This document shows positions 25,130 through 34,566 of a DNA stretch of 64,000 nt, in pieces. The position numbers were made by a program, and so were the translations under genes. The DNA lies in NCBI GenBank assembly GCA_020636325.1, contig JACJYC010000013.1:1-64000 (forward strand), in the 5' to 3' direction. Source of the stretch: Lewinellaceae bacterium (lineage in GTDB: Bacteria; Bacteroidota; Bacteroidia; Chitinophagales; Saprospiraceae). The notes beneath the pieces were generated by a model that was given only the letters and a program-made list of their open reading frames with translations, had not been told where the DNA came from and made no database searches. The first letter of the stretch is position 1. Each line of letters opens with the position of its first letter.

Positions 25130-27997
25130 ATGAAAATCAGACAGCTTTTTTTCCTTCTGCTCCTTGGAAACCCGGTCTGGGCACAGTCCGGCAGCTATTT
25201 CAACCTGGAAGCCATCCGGCAGGTCATCCCGCTGGATGGCCGTTTTTTGCTTTATATAGACAGCACCGGAGAACGCACCCTCGATGAGGTTACCCAACCT
25301 GCCTTTCTGCCCCGTTTTCAGCCGATGGAGCGCCTATCTCTCGAGTCGAATGACGAAATGGCATTCTGGCTGAAGGCCTCCCTGACCAGCCGCGATTCCC
25401 TCAACGACTGGCTGCTGGTGTTCAAGGATCCCAACCACGGCCAGGTGGAAAACCTGTTTGAATACCTTGCGGGAAACCAAATGATGGATGCCTGGTTCCT
25501 TTCAAAAAACGGAGAGGAGCAACACCGCCGGACGGGCTTTCTGGTGCCGGCAAGCGAGAAGATATTTGATGAGAGCGCGCGGGTGAACGCCGTAAGGTTT
25601 TCCATGCCGGCCGGCGACAGCCTCGACGTTTTTCTTCGGGTGCAAAACGTGCAGGGCGACCCGGTCAACCTGTCCGCCGAACTGCGGGCCCCGAATATGA
25701 CCTTACCGTTGAACACGGCGCCCTGGGCAAGCCGGATCTTCCTTTTCATCGGCGTCAGCGGCATCCTGGGGGTGCTGAGTTTTTTCTTTTATTTTTTTGT
25801 CCGGGATTGGTCTTACCTCCTCTTCGGCATGCTTGCAGCAGCGTTGGCGGTGCATTATACCCTCTTGCACCCGGACTGCCTGTTCATCACCGCATTCACA
25901 CCGGAGAGACCCCGGTTGGCCCTTTACTTCTGGGTTATCCTGACGCATATCTTCTTTGTCTTCTTCACGTTGTTCGGCCGGTCCTTCACCGGGTTGCGCA
26001 GGCTTTCCCGGCGTTTGGACAATGCCATGCTGGCCTTGACCGGCATCATGCTTTTTTCCATGGCGGGTTCGCTGGTCAACCTGGCGGCGGGATGGGATTT
26101 TCCATTTATGATGATCTTTTTTGTTGCTATGGCCAGTGTCCTTTTGCTCGGTATCCGGATATTTTTCCTGCCTGGGCGCCTGACCAGGATCTTTGGAGCG
26201 GGCGCGGTCTGGCTGTGTTTCTTTTCAGGCCTGGGTTTCCTCTGGCAAGAAAATGGGCTGGATCTGCCTTTCAACCCCTGGCCGGTCAGTCAGATGGGGT
26301 TGATGGTCATCTATACCCTCGGCCTGGCGTACAAACTCCACCTGAATGAACAAGCCAAGGCCGACGCTCAACGCGTGCTGGAACTCGATGTCGTAAAAAG
26401 CCGCTTTTTCGCCAATATTTCGCACGAATTCCGCACTCCGCTCACGCTCATCCTGGGCCCGTTGAAAAAAGCGCAGGAGCAACTCCCGGCCAGCGACCAG
26501 GAGGTGTTTTACGAAGCCGGGAGTGAAAACATCAGCCTGCCGGCCCGCCATGTCGGCATGATGCGCCGCAACGCAGAACGCCTGGGGCAGCTCATCGACC
26601 AGCTTCTCGACCTGTCGAAGCTCGAAAACGGCAGCATGAAGCTCCAGGTAGCCGAATACGATGCGGTGCCGTTCCTGCGGGCCATGGTTTTCAGTTTCGA
26701 AAGCCTGGCCGAGCGGCAACAGATCCATTTTCAAACCGAATTCCCGGAAGCGGGTCAGTTTGCGTTTTTTGACAAGGACAAACTGGAAAAGATCATCGTC
26801 AACCTGCTTTCGAACGCCTTCAAATACACCCCCGAAAAAGGCATGGTATCGGTGAAATCGGCGCTGGAAAAAGGCCGGCTCAAGATCACCGTAGCAGACA
26901 GCGGCCCCGGCATTTCAAAGGAGGATCTGGATAAGATCTTTGAGCGGTTCTACCAGGTGGAAGGCACCGAGGACAAAGGGACCGGCATCGGCCTCAGCCT
27001 CGTAAAGGAGCTTGTGGAATTGCATCGCGGCCAGATCAGCGTGGAGAGCGCTCCCGGCAAGGGCACGGCATTCAAAGTGAGCCTGCCCGTATCAAAAGAG
27101 GCGTTTGACAGCCGGGAGGTCGCGACCGCACCCGTTGAAGCGACCGGCGCAAAAAGCGACAACCTCCCCGTTTTTGCCAAAATGCCGATCGGGGCCGAAA
27201 TCTCCGGCAGTGAGACTACACCGCCGTCCGATCATCCCTTGCTGCTGATCGTTGAGGACAACCCAGACCTTCGCCGCTTCATCGCCGAAACCATGCAGGG
27301 GGAATACCAGATCCTGACGGCAGAAAACGGCCGGATCGGGCTGACCGCAGCCCTTGAACACACGCCCGACCTTATCGTCAGCGATGTGATGATGCCCGAA
27401 ATGGACGGCTTCACCCTCTGCGAGAAAATCAAGACCGACGAGCACACCAGCCATATCCCCGTCATCCTGCTGACGGCCAAGGCGGGGCAGCAGCACAAGA
27501 TCGCGGGCCTCGAGACGGGCGCCGACGCCTACCTCACCAAACCGTTCGATGAAAAAGAGCTGCTCGTCCGGGCCCGGAACCTGGTGGAACAGCGCCGGAA
27601 ATTGCGGGATCGCTTTGCGGGCATAGGCAACCTCCGGGAGGTCCGGCGGCTGCGCCCCGACGAAATCGCCGTCACCTCGGCCGACGAGCGCTTTTTGCAA
27701 AAGGTGGCTGCAGCCGTGGAAGAGAATATGGACAACGAATTCTTTTCCGTAGAGGACCTGGCCGGCGCCGTCGCGTTCAGTCGCAGTCAGCTGCACCGCA
27801 AACTGAAGGCCCTCACCGGTGAAAGCCCGACCAACCTCATCCGGGAGTTCCGGCTCACCCGCGCCAAGGAATTGCTGGAAAAGGGCCACGGCAACGTATC
27901 GGAAGTGGCCATAGAGGTGGGGTACAGCAGTTTGTCCTACTTTACGAGGAGTTTCAAGGAGGCGTTCGGGATATTGCCCAGTGAGGTGTTGCCGTGA
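25130..27997 (+). CDS. Hybrid sensor histidine kinase/response regulator with 7TMR-DISM and AraC domains
   Basis: This 955-residue one-protein phosphorelay has the following order: signal peptide; extracellular DISMED2-like beta domain (about 25-195); seven-helix DISM block (about 205-410); HisKA with SRFFANISHEFRTPLTL, the phospho-histidine near residue 430; HATPase with NAFKYTPEKG, ADSGPGISKEDL and GTGIGLSLVKEL; receiver domain with the phospho-aspartate near residue 750 in DLIVSDVMMPEMDGF; and C-terminal AraC-type double HTH (about 855-955). Such proteins in Bacteroidota sense an extracellular ligand and directly activate nearby genes. The start at 25130 gives a clean signal peptide, whereas 25073 does not. 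The target and ligand are unknown. Confidence 0.92.
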   Translation: MKIRQLFFLLLLGNPVWAQSGSYFNLEAIRQVIPLDGRFLLYIDSTGERTLDEVTQPAFLPRFQPMERLSLESNDEMAFWLKASLTSRDSLNDWLLVFKDPNHGQVENLFEYLAGNQMMDAWFLSKNGEEQHRRTGFLVPASEKIFDESARVNAVRFSMPAGDSLDVFLRVQNVQGDPVNLSAELRAPNMTLPLNTAPWASRIFLFIGVSGILGVLSFFFYFFVRDWSYLLFGMLAAALAVHYTLLHPDCLFITAFTPERPRLALYFWVILTHIFFVFFTLFGRSFTGLRRLSRRLDNAMLALTGIMLFSMAGSLVNLAAGWDFPFMMIFFVAMASVLLLGIRIFFLPGRLTRIFGAGAVWLCFFSGLGFLWQENGLDLPFNPWPVSQMGLMVIYTLGLAYKLHLNEQAKADAQRVLELDVVKSRFFANISHEFRTPLTLILGPLKKAQEQLPASDQEVFYEAGSENISLPARHVGMMRRNAERLGQLIDQLLDLSKLENGSMKLQVAEYDAVPFLRAMVFSFESLAERQQIHFQTEFPEAGQFAFFDKDKLEKIIVNLLSNAFKYTPEKGMVSVKSALEKGRLKITVADSGPGISKEDLDKIFERFYQVEGTEDKGTGIGLSLVKELVELHRGQISVESAPGKGTAFKVSLPVSKEAFDSREVATAPVEATGAKSDNLPVFAKMPIGAEISGSETTPPSDHPLLLIVEDNPDLRRFIAETMQGEYQILTAENGRIGLTAALEHTPDLIVSDVMMPEMDGFTLCEKIKTDEHTSHIPVILLTAKAGQQHKIAGLETGADAYLTKPFDEKELLVRARNLVEQRRKLRDRFAGIGNLREVRRLRPDEIAVTSADERFLQKVAAAVEENMDNEFFSVEDLAGAVAFSRSQLHRKLKALTGESPTNLIREFRLTRAKELLEKGHGNVSEVAIEVGYSSLSYFTRSFKEAFGILPSEVLP

Positions 27998-28019
27998 GGT
28001 TCGGCGGGGGCTCAGCTAT

Positions 28020-28979
28020 CTATTTCTTCTGATAGCTAGTCAACCGGTCGGCCCCCTTCCTGATTAACATTCCTTCTTCAACGCCTTTTCTTAGATCCCT
28101 TGTAGCGGTTGCCGTTGAGATTTTAGGGAACACCTTAAGATAGTCTTTTCTGGTGAAAGCTGTCATGCCAATCTGGTCCAGGAAATAGTTCAAGCGCTCC
28201 GTTTCCGTAAAATTATCGCGTTGGGTGTCCACCAGTTCGGCCAAACTCAACTTAATCTTGCCCAATAAGTATTCAACAAATTTTGTGGATAGCCCTTCCT
28301 TATCGCACTGACTCAACACATTATAATATTCTTCCTGGCTCTTCTTTATCTCTTGCTCGACCGGCAGATACTCGAACACGGGATTTGCTTTCATTAAAAT
28401 CACGGTCTGCCACAATCGCCCCATCCTTCCATTCCCATCCATGAACGGGTGAATAAATTCCATCTCATAGTGAAACACGCAACTTTTGATGATCAGGTTG
28501 TCTTGTCCTTGTTTAAGATAGATGAACAGGTTTGTCATCAAATTATCTACATTCCATCCCGGCGGCGCCAAATGCGCTATTCTGTCCCCTTGCATTACGC
28601 CGACGGAACCTGTTCTGAACTGGCCCGGCAAGTCCACCAAACCTGACATTAACAACCGATGGGCCTCCAAATAGGATTCTTTCGAAAAGGCGTCAAAGGT
28701 CGAAAGTCTGTCGTACACCTGAATCGCATTCTCTACCTCTTTAATATCCCTGGAAGGGCCAATCACGCGTTTATGGTCAATAATCGCGGTAACCTGATCT
28801 TCGTTCAATGTATTCCCTTCTATCGCCAGGGACGCCCGGATAGTCTTCACCCTGTTTTTTTTTCTAAGTTCGGTCTGGGGTTTTCTGAGATGTGTAGCAT
28901 CCACAACCCCCAGCAATCTGCCAATTTCGGTTGACAAATTGATTATTTGAGGCGTTCCTTCGTAGTATTTATGAATCAT
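28020..28979 (-). CDS. Fic-domain protein, class II (N-terminal inhibitory motif)
   Basis: This 319-residue protein has a central Fic fold whose active loop HPFMDGNGRMGR (near residue 176) matches the canonical HPFxxGNGRxxR, so it should transfer AMP or a related group to target hydroxyls. An inhibitory (S/T)xxxE(G/N) motif, S50-LAI-E54-G55, sits N-terminal to it as in class II Fic proteins, where the glutamate blocks ATP placement. The C-terminus (about 245-319) looks like a winged helix. Met at 28979 is preferred: a -7 promoter box at 29001-29008 lies downstream of the more distal start at 29021. It could be a self-controlled toxin-like or housekeeping AMPylator. Confidence 0.88.
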   Translation of the reverse strand: MIHKYYEGTPQIINLSTEIGRLLGVVDATHLRKPQTELRKKNRVKTIRASLAIEGNTLNEDQVTAIIDHKRVIGPSRDIKEVENAIQVYDRLSTFDAFSKESYLEAHRLLMSGLVDLPGQFRTGSVGVMQGDRIAHLAPPGWNVDNLMTNLFIYLKQGQDNLIIKSCVFHYEMEFIHPFMDGNGRMGRLWQTVILMKANPVFEYLPVEQEIKKSQEEYYNVLSQCDKEGLSTKFVEYLLGKIKLSLAELVDTQRDNFTETERLNYFLDQIGMTAFTRKDYLKVFPKISTATATRDLRKGVEEGMLIRKGADRLTSYQKK

Positions 28980-29000
28980 TATGCGATCATTTGATGGCAT

Positions 29001-29008
29001 CAAAGGTA
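29001..29008 (-). promoter_or_regulatory. -7 box for the Fic gene
   Basis: On the minus strand the sequence is TACCTTTG, an exact TAnnTTTG match, 21 bases before the ATG at 28979. It falls inside the longer possible reading frame, which helps decide the start. Confidence 0.5.
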
Positions 29009-29069
29009 TGAAATTTAGCACAAACAGCCAATATCAAGTCAAAAACAGATCACAATACGTTGTGCCGTT

Positions 29070-29843
29070 TTACGCGTCAAGGAACTGCAGGGCTGTTGAA
29101 GCGAACGGGATCGCAGGATCATAAACAGGCACGTGGTCGCCGCCGGGAATGATCCACAATGCGGCATCCGGTATGGCGCGATAGATGCTTACCGGGATTT
29201 CAACGGGAAAAAAATTATCCCGATCCCCGTGCACAATGAGGGTCCGGGCTGTAACGGCGGATAGATCTTGCGCGGTGAAATGCATATCGTCGCTGTTTTC
29301 GGACAACGCGTTGAACTGCGCTATGAGTTGGCGGATCTGTTCGTCGCCGCGTTTTGCACACGCCCGGTACATTTCCCGCACGTCAGGGGGCATGGTGTTG
29401 AATGAAGCCCTGCGCATAATGGCTTTGGCCTGATCGGGGAAATGGGAAGTTGCACTGATCAATACCATGGCGTCGATGCGACCGGGTTGGCTAGTCGCCA
29501 TGTGCAGGAGGGCCATCCCGCCGGAGCTCATTCCCATCGCCGAAAAAGTATCAATCCCCAATTTTTCGAGCAAGCGGAACACGTCATCGGCAGCTTCCCG
29601 GTGTGTGAACCGGTTCCCGGGATTGGTGGAGTACCCATGCCCGCGCAGATCCGCCACAATCAGCCGACGGCGCTGTGAGAGCTCGTCGATAAAGGGATGC
29701 CAGTTCTGCGTACACCCGCCGAATCCGTGCAGGAGCACCAGCGGCTTCCCGGCTCCGTACTCCTCGTAGTACATCTCCATGTCGTTGAACCGGACGGTAT
29801 GCCCGCGAGGGTTGGTTTGGTCGGGAGCGTATTTTGTTTTCAT
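29070..29843 (-). CDS. Alpha/beta hydrolase
   Basis: This 257-residue protein shows the standard fold: HGFGGCTQNW oxyanion region (about 39-48), nucleophile elbow G104-M-S106-S-G108, acid in VHGDRDNFF and catalytic histidine in GGDHVPVYDP near residue 238. Homologues include esterases, haloperoxidase-like hydrolases and C-C hydrolases. The substrate is not evident. It stands alone between the Fic gene and the palindromic element at 30,014. Confidence 0.88.
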   Translation of the reverse strand: MKTKYAPDQTNPRGHTVRFNDMEMYYEEYGAGKPLVLLHGFGGCTQNWHPFIDELSQRRRLIVADLRGHGYSTNPGNRFTHREAADDVFRLLEKLGIDTFSAMGMSSGGMALLHMATSQPGRIDAMVLISATSHFPDQAKAIMRRASFNTMPPDVREMYRACAKRGDEQIRQLIAQFNALSENSDDMHFTAQDLSAVTARTLIVHGDRDNFFPVEIPVSIYRAIPDAALWIIPGGDHVPVYDPAIPFASTALQFLDA

Positions 29844-30013
29844 GGGTGCGGTTGTTCGGAGGTGTAAATGTCGTGCATATGCATTCCATTTTCATCATTT
29901 AGCCGAACCGATTTGCCCGCTTTTGAAATTCACGAATGAATTTTGTCTTATAAGCTGTCAATCAGCCATTTGCATCTGACCCAATGGCCGGTCAGTTAAT
30001 TGATTTAGCTCAC

Positions 30014-30143
30014 ACTACTGGACAAAATGAGCAGAGTGGGAGACTTAGTGAGGGAGAGAGTGGGTGAAAAGCAATGCCTTCACCCACTCTCTCCCTCCCT
30101 CGCTCTCCCCGTCTTTGCCCCTTTTGCAAAAATGTCCAGTAGT
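30014..30143. repeat. 130-bp element with nested perfect inverted repeats
   Basis: Outer arms ACTACTGGACA (30014-30024) and TGTCCAGTAGT (30133-30143) are exact complements. Inner arms AGGGAGAGAGTGGGTGAA (30051-30068) and its complement (30079-30096) form an 18-bp hairpin with a 10-base loop. The inner arm belongs to the GGTGAGAG word family. It lies 12 bp after the epimerase stop and could act as a strong 3' hairpin. Confidence 0.85.
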
Positions 30144-30155
30144 ATGGATTTAGCT

Positions 30156-31031
30156 TCACAAAGGGGGCAGTATTTCAAAATCCCCGTTATCGAACTGTTT
30201 CAGAACTTCAAGCGGGCCTCTTTTTGCGCGCCAACCGAGTATTTGCTCAGCATAAGATGAGTCATAAACCCGATCAATGGAATCCGGAAACCTCCAATTC
30301 CTGTTGTCAAACTCCTTGGCCAGCAGAGGGTGCCGTTCCCGAATAACGGACTCAGGATTTTCAAACAGTAATCGACAGTCTGAATCCAGAAATGGCGTAT
30401 TTCCCGAAATAACGTAAATGTCAAAATTTTTCTTTTCTTTCAGCAGGCCGGCTAATAGGTGGGCTTCTGCCACATCCCTGTAATCTACTCCTCTGTGAAG
30501 TCTGTACACGGCCATCATCTGGGCGGGCTCCGGAAAACACCTGGACATTCTGATTACGCTTATCGACAATCTATTGCCGGCGTATGCTTTTAACAGGTTT
30601 TCGGCTTCAAGCTTTGTTTTATGATAAATGGTTTTTGGTTGCGGAAGCGTTTGCTCATTCACCCAAACGGCTTTCTCCTGACCATAATTTGCATATCCAT
30701 ATAAAGCGGTAGTGCTGGTGAAGATAATCTGGGAAACGCCGGCCTCTAACGCAGCCTTGCATATGTTTTCAGTAGCCGACACATTGATATCATAGAAATC
30801 TTTTGCTGAAAAGATCCCAACGTGAGGTGCATGGAGGGCGGCCGAATGAAAAATGGTATCTGCACCCTCGAATATGCCTGGCAGGGAGGCATAATCTCTG
30901 ATATCAATAATTTTGGAGGTAGCTGAGGAAGGCGAAATATCAATGCCGTCAACAGCATAGCTCCGGCAAAGCCTCCAGTGTAATGCACGGCCGATTCTTC
31001 CACTGCTGCCTGTAATGATTATTTTATGCAT
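30156..31031 (-). CDS. NAD-dependent epimerase/dehydratase (extended SDR)
   Basis: This 291-residue protein has an N-terminal Rossmann motif, ITGSSGRIGRAL (GxxGxxG), a conserved acidic residue in VDGIDIS after strand 2, a FTSTTALYG region (catalytic Ser/Thr) and the YxxxK motif as YHKTK. This is the extended SDR class, acting on nucleotide sugars or related carbonyl compounds; the specific substrate is unknown. The start at 31031 (MHKIIITG) fits the fold better than 31061, which would add ten residues derived from the end of the attC-like site. It is the first gene beyond the cassette array. Confidence 0.85.
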   Translation of the reverse strand: MHKIIITGSSGRIGRALHWRLCRSYAVDGIDISPSSATSKIIDIRDYASLPGIFEGADTIFHSAALHAPHVGIFSAKDFYDINVSATENICKAALEAGVSQIIFTSTTALYGYANYGQEKAVWVNEQTLPQPKTIYHKTKLEAENLLKAYAGNRLSISVIRMSRCFPEPAQMMAVYRLHRGVDYRDVAEAHLLAGLLKEKKNFDIYVISGNTPFLDSDCRLLFENPESVIRERHPLLAKEFDNRNWRFPDSIDRVYDSSYAEQILGWRAKRGPLEVLKQFDNGDFEILPPL

Positions 31032-31046
31032 AATCTGCTCATTTTG

Positions 31047-31109
31047 TCCGGTGGCGTGCATATGGACCAGTGGCGGCGTTTAGCCGACATGACCATTGTA
31101 TGCTTTGTT
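31047..31109 (-). other. attC-like site 7 (terminal, degenerate)
   Basis: On the minus strand it opens AACAAAGCATACAATGG and folds back through GCCGCCACTGG and CCATATGC to CACCG. The expected TT after ACCG is replaced by GA, so its outer box is lost. This fits the boundary of the array with ordinary chromosome. Confidence 0.6.
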
Positions 31110-31128
31110 CGCTACGGCCTTCTTTCTT

Positions 31129-32229
31129 TTATGCTTGTGTCATTTCAATTACTTCTTTGCCGTTGAATTTCCAAAGGCCATTCCTGTTTCCGAACCAAAT
31201 GTTATTATCAGAATCTTCAAGGATAAATATTATTCTATCATATTCTCGACCTTGATTTCCTTTAAAGTTTCTAAAATGTTCTCCGTCAAATACGCTGAGT
31301 GGGCTATTTCCGCTTCCTATCCAAAATTCGCCGCTATTGTCTTCAAATATCCATCGGACATTATTGGTTAAAAGACCGTCATTTGTCTTATGAAATGTTT
31401 TAAAATCCCTGCCATTATAAAGGTCAAGCCCGCCATTATAATTACCATGAGTTCCTATCAGGATATTTCCCTTGCTGTCACAATAGGCAATCCTGATAAA
31501 ATCATCGCTTAATTCATTGATGTAGTGTTTAAATTCTTTTCCATCATAAACGCTAACTCCTCCGTGGCTTAGAGACGTGAACCATAAGTTGCCTTTTAAA
31601 TCTTCTACTATGCTTAGTACGATATTATGTTGTTGTCCATCTTCATAGGTTTTACCAATTTTCGAAAGGTGCTGCATAAATGATTTTCCATTATATTGAT
31701 ATACCCCTGCCCCATTAGTGCCGAACCATAGATTTCCTTTTTTATCTTCTAAAATAGACATTACTTGATTTGGATTTACTATTGGATAAACTTTATCAAG
31801 CCAAACGCCTGAAGTGTCACTTTTGGGAATTTCAAGACTTTCAAAGCCTTTTCCATTAAATCTACAAACTCCATTTGGTGTTCCGAACCATAAATTTCCA
31901 TTTTTATCCTCCGATATACAGGATATATCATCACTGCAAAGCCCTTTTTCTTTATTGTAATTTGTAAATGAATTTCCTTCAAATTTAAAAACTCCATTTC
32001 CACGGCTTCCAAACCATAAATTTCCTTTACTATCCAGGAAACCGCAATAAAAACCATTTTCGGGAAGTGGAATTTTGGTTTCGGTAATACCTGGATTAAT
32101 GGTTATGGAATTTGTGCCATTCTTCTCTTGGTTACTTTGACCATTACAGGAAATAATAATCAATGAAAGAATTATGAGTGTTTCGACCCCAAAATAGATC
32201 GGACGCAGCGATAGCAAGTCTGATTTCAT
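31129..32229 (-). CDS. Two-component-regulator-propeller repeat lipoprotein
   Basis: This 366-residue protein begins with a hydrophobic signal ending in a lipobox-like LIIISC. It then has about eight Reg_prop blades of the form D-x-x-G-N-(L/I)-W-(F/I)-G-(T/S), for example DSKGNLWFGSRGNGV, EDKNGNLWFGTPNGV and EDNSGEFWIGSG. In Bacteroidota such propellers usually form the periplasmic sensor of hybrid kinases. Here the propeller stands alone with no kinase behind it, so it may be a free, membrane-tethered binding protein. It starts 22 bases after the 228-residue lipoprotein gene in the same cassette. Confidence 0.85.
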   Translation of the reverse strand: MKSDLLSLRPIYFGVETLIILSLIIISCNGQSNQEKNGTNSITINPGITETKIPLPENGFYCGFLDSKGNLWFGSRGNGVFKFEGNSFTNYNKEKGLCSDDISCISEDKNGNLWFGTPNGVCRFNGKGFESLEIPKSDTSGVWLDKVYPIVNPNQVMSILEDKKGNLWFGTNGAGVYQYNGKSFMQHLSKIGKTYEDGQQHNIVLSIVEDLKGNLWFTSLSHGGVSVYDGKEFKHYINELSDDFIRIAYCDSKGNILIGTHGNYNGGLDLYNGRDFKTFHKTNDGLLTNNVRWIFEDNSGEFWIGSGNSPLSVFDGEHFRNFKGNQGREYDRIIFILEDSDNNIWFGNRNGLWKFNGKEVIEMTQA

Positions 32230-32251
32230 ATCACCTGTTATGTGCTTTTTT

Positions 32252-32938
32252 TCAATAATTCAATTTGTGTTCATTAATTTCTGGATATTTCAGTCGCCAG
32301 TTCTTGAATTCCTTTTCATAGTTACACATATTGTAAAATACTGGTGCAATTAGGGTTTCATCAAATTTTATTTTTTCTTCAGTGATCTCTCGTATTAATT
32401 TGAGATATCGTTGTACCAGCCAATTTGTTTCTTTCTTCGTTAAAGGAAATTTGTCTCCACCAAATTGTTCTCCAAAGTTTTGTTTGATTTTATCTTCAAG
32501 TGATAGAGTTTTATTATCACTACTGGATAGTTTTATTAATTCTTCATGGTTCTTGATTTTATCGAAGTATTCAAAAAGTTTATCGCAGATATCTAAATCA
32601 ATTGACTGAGCATAGAAGATTAAATTGGGTTTTGGAGTTCCTGTATCATTATAAGTCTCAAAATAGATTTGCCTATCACTTATTGTAATGAAAAAATATA
32701 TGCTCGAAAATTCTGAGAAATAAGTAATTACCACTTTTCGATTTCGTTCCTCCCAATTACTTTGTGAAGCTGTATTGATACAATTTATTGTACTACCAAT
32801 ATATTCTGGAACAACCATAGTATTATGGATTTCTTGAAATTTCGAAGTTGTAAATTCTTTCACAGTAGTTTTATTCATTTTATGCGAGCAAGAAGCTGTC
32901 AATATGAGTAATAATATAGTTTGATATTTAATTTTCAT
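32252..32938 (-). CDS. Lipoprotein of unknown function
   Basis: This 228-residue protein has a signal peptide and lipobox (LLLILTASC, modified cysteine about residue 17). The rest is a soluble mixed-fold domain with no recognised family. The gene begins 25 bases after the crossover point of the split attC-like site, leaving almost no room for its own promoter. It is flanked by inverted words GTTATGTGC (before the start) and GCACATAAC (after the stop), which may be traces of an older cassette junction. Confidence 0.65.
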   Translation of the reverse strand: MKIKYQTILLLILTASCSHKMNKTTVKEFTTSKFQEIHNTMVVPEYIGSTINCINTASQSNWEERNRKVVITYFSEFSSIYFFITISDRQIYFETYNDTGTPKPNLIFYAQSIDLDICDKLFEYFDKIKNHEELIKLSSSDNKTLSLEDKIKQNFGEQFGGDKFPLTKKETNWLVQRYLKLIREITEEKIKFDETLIAPVFYNMCNYEKEFKNWRLKYPEINEHKLNY

Positions 32939-32973
32939 CGTTCAAATTGCACATAACAAACAACGGTTCATTC

Positions 32974-34566
32974 CCATGAAGTTAAGCCCCCAACCAGGTT
33001 AAAAAACAGCATAAAAGGAGGATATTCGTGAAAATTCCACTAATCATGAACACCTCCCTTCATGCTTATCTTGAAGCCATGCGGCAATTTCCATTCCTGG
33101 CCAAACGCTCGCCTCAACAATACTTTCGCAGACCTGGAAAAGATTTTACTCGCACTCGTATCCTACATTTGGAACGAGTTGTCTGGCTCAATATTACACT
33201 CCTCAAATGTACGCTTCGCGTAGAACTTGACCAATTTTTTGACTGGCTTGACGCCCGGCAATTTTCTCCGACTAAAAGCGCTTTGGTTCAAGCCCGACAA
33301 AAGCTCCTTCCCAAATTTTTTAAGGACATGTTTATGTTCTCGGTCTCTTCATTTTACTGCTTCTTTAAAGTCCGACGCTGGAAAGGCATGCGTCTTTGGG
33401 CCGCTGATGGCACTGGTTTCCGCCTTCCTGATGAAAAATGGCTTGGCGAAGAGTTTGGGTGGCACGGCAATCAGCACAACAGAGTGCCTTCTACCAGATT
33501 ACTGGCACATTATGATCTGCTCAATCAAATCATTACCGCAGCACAGTTCCATACCCGATATGTCTCCGAAACGGTGATTGCCCAGCGTTCCATCGCTCAA
33601 ATTCCCAAGGATGTTTGCACCGTTTATGACCGGGGGCATGCTTCCCACACCATCCCTTTTCTGCATCAGCATTACGGCTCTCATTGCATCATCCGTATGC
33701 CCGTCGGGTTCAGCAAAACGATCATAGCGTTTGTTGCTTCGGGTAAAAAAGAGCAAATCATAACCGAAAAACTCTCGTATAAATCCAGAACTGTACTCAA
33801 CGAATTAGGAATTACGGTCACCCCGCAGACCACGATCACCTATCGTCTTATACGGGTAATTCTGCCCAACGACCAGATAGAAGTCCTACTAACTACGCTG
33901 ACAGACACCAAGCGTTTCAAGCATAGTTATTTCAGCGAAATTTACCGGAAAAGATGGGGGATCGAATCCTGCTTCTTTGTACTCAAATCATTTTTCCAAC
34001 TTGTCAATTTCTCCGCCTATACCGTCAATAATTGCTGGGCAGATATCTTTTCTCACTTCATTTTGTACAACATTCAAACGGCACTCTTCACTGCAAAAGC
34101 TCCTGAAATCAAAAAGATTAACAAGCAACGCCTGCATAATTACAAGCCCAATCGAAACGTCACAGCCGGATTACTCAAACGGGTTTTAGTCAAAATCATG
34201 CTCCATCCTATCCAGGATATAAAAAAATGGTTGAAGGGCTTTTTCCGCCAGATGCTTCAAACTATTGAACCCGTCAGACCGGATAAAAACAAGGAGCCAC
34301 GACGACGACTTATGCGGGGAACCGAGCGGCATGTCCATGAAAAAAATTATCGCCCGGCTCTGTGATTTTTTATGCCGGCTTTCCTCAAAACTGAAACTGC
34401 CCTCATTTTAATCAAGGTTTTTTGGGTGATTCTGGATCAGGGTCACCGAAAACCTTATTGCATTTTTTCAATATTTTTAATCCACCTTTTTGTGAATTTT
34501 TTCCCGTGCGAAAATATATCTTTGGTTTTTAGCTTTTTTTAAAAAGGGCCGGGCTTAACTTAATGG
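32974..34566 (+). mobile_element. IS4-type insertion sequence, 1593 bp
   Basis: Terminal inverted repeats CCATGAAGTTAAGCCC (32974-32989) and GGGCTTAACTTAATGG (34551-34566) match at 15 of 16 positions and bracket one transposase gene. I see no target duplication, so a deletion or recombination may have accompanied insertion. It lies inside an attC-like site. Confidence 0.85.
33028..34365 (+). CDS. IS4-family DDE transposase
   Basis: This 445-residue protein (possibly starting at Met7, 33046) has the IS4 catalytic plan: first Asp in LWAADGTGFRLPDE, second Asp in TVYDRGHASHT, and the glutamate within the Y-x2-R-x3-E-x6-K signature as YRKRWGIESCFFVLK. The frame is intact, so the element may be active. 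It reads opposite to the cassette genes. Confidence 0.92.
   Translation: MKIPLIMNTSLHAYLEAMRQFPFLAKRSPQQYFRRPGKDFTRTRILHLERVVWLNITLLKCTLRVELDQFFDWLDARQFSPTKSALVQARQKLLPKFFKDMFMFSVSSFYCFFKVRRWKGMRLWAADGTGFRLPDEKWLGEEFGWHGNQHNRVPSTRLLAHYDLLNQIITAAQFHTRYVSETVIAQRSIAQIPKDVCTVYDRGHASHTIPFLHQHYGSHCIIRMPVGFSKTIIAFVASGKKEQIITEKLSYKSRTVLNELGITVTPQTTITYRLIRVILPNDQIEVLLTTLTDTKRFKHSYFSEIYRKRWGIESCFFVLKSFFQLVNFSAYTVNNCWADIFSHFILYNIQTALFTAKAPEIKKINKQRLHNYKPNRNVTAGLLKRVLVKIMLHPIQDIKKWLKGFFRQMLQTIEPVRPDKNKEPRRRLMRGTERHVHEKNYRPAL

Noticed and set aside
30027..30260. 77-codon frame across the 30,014 hairpin
   Set aside because: It spans the inverted repeat and the antisense end of the epimerase gene; no coding character.
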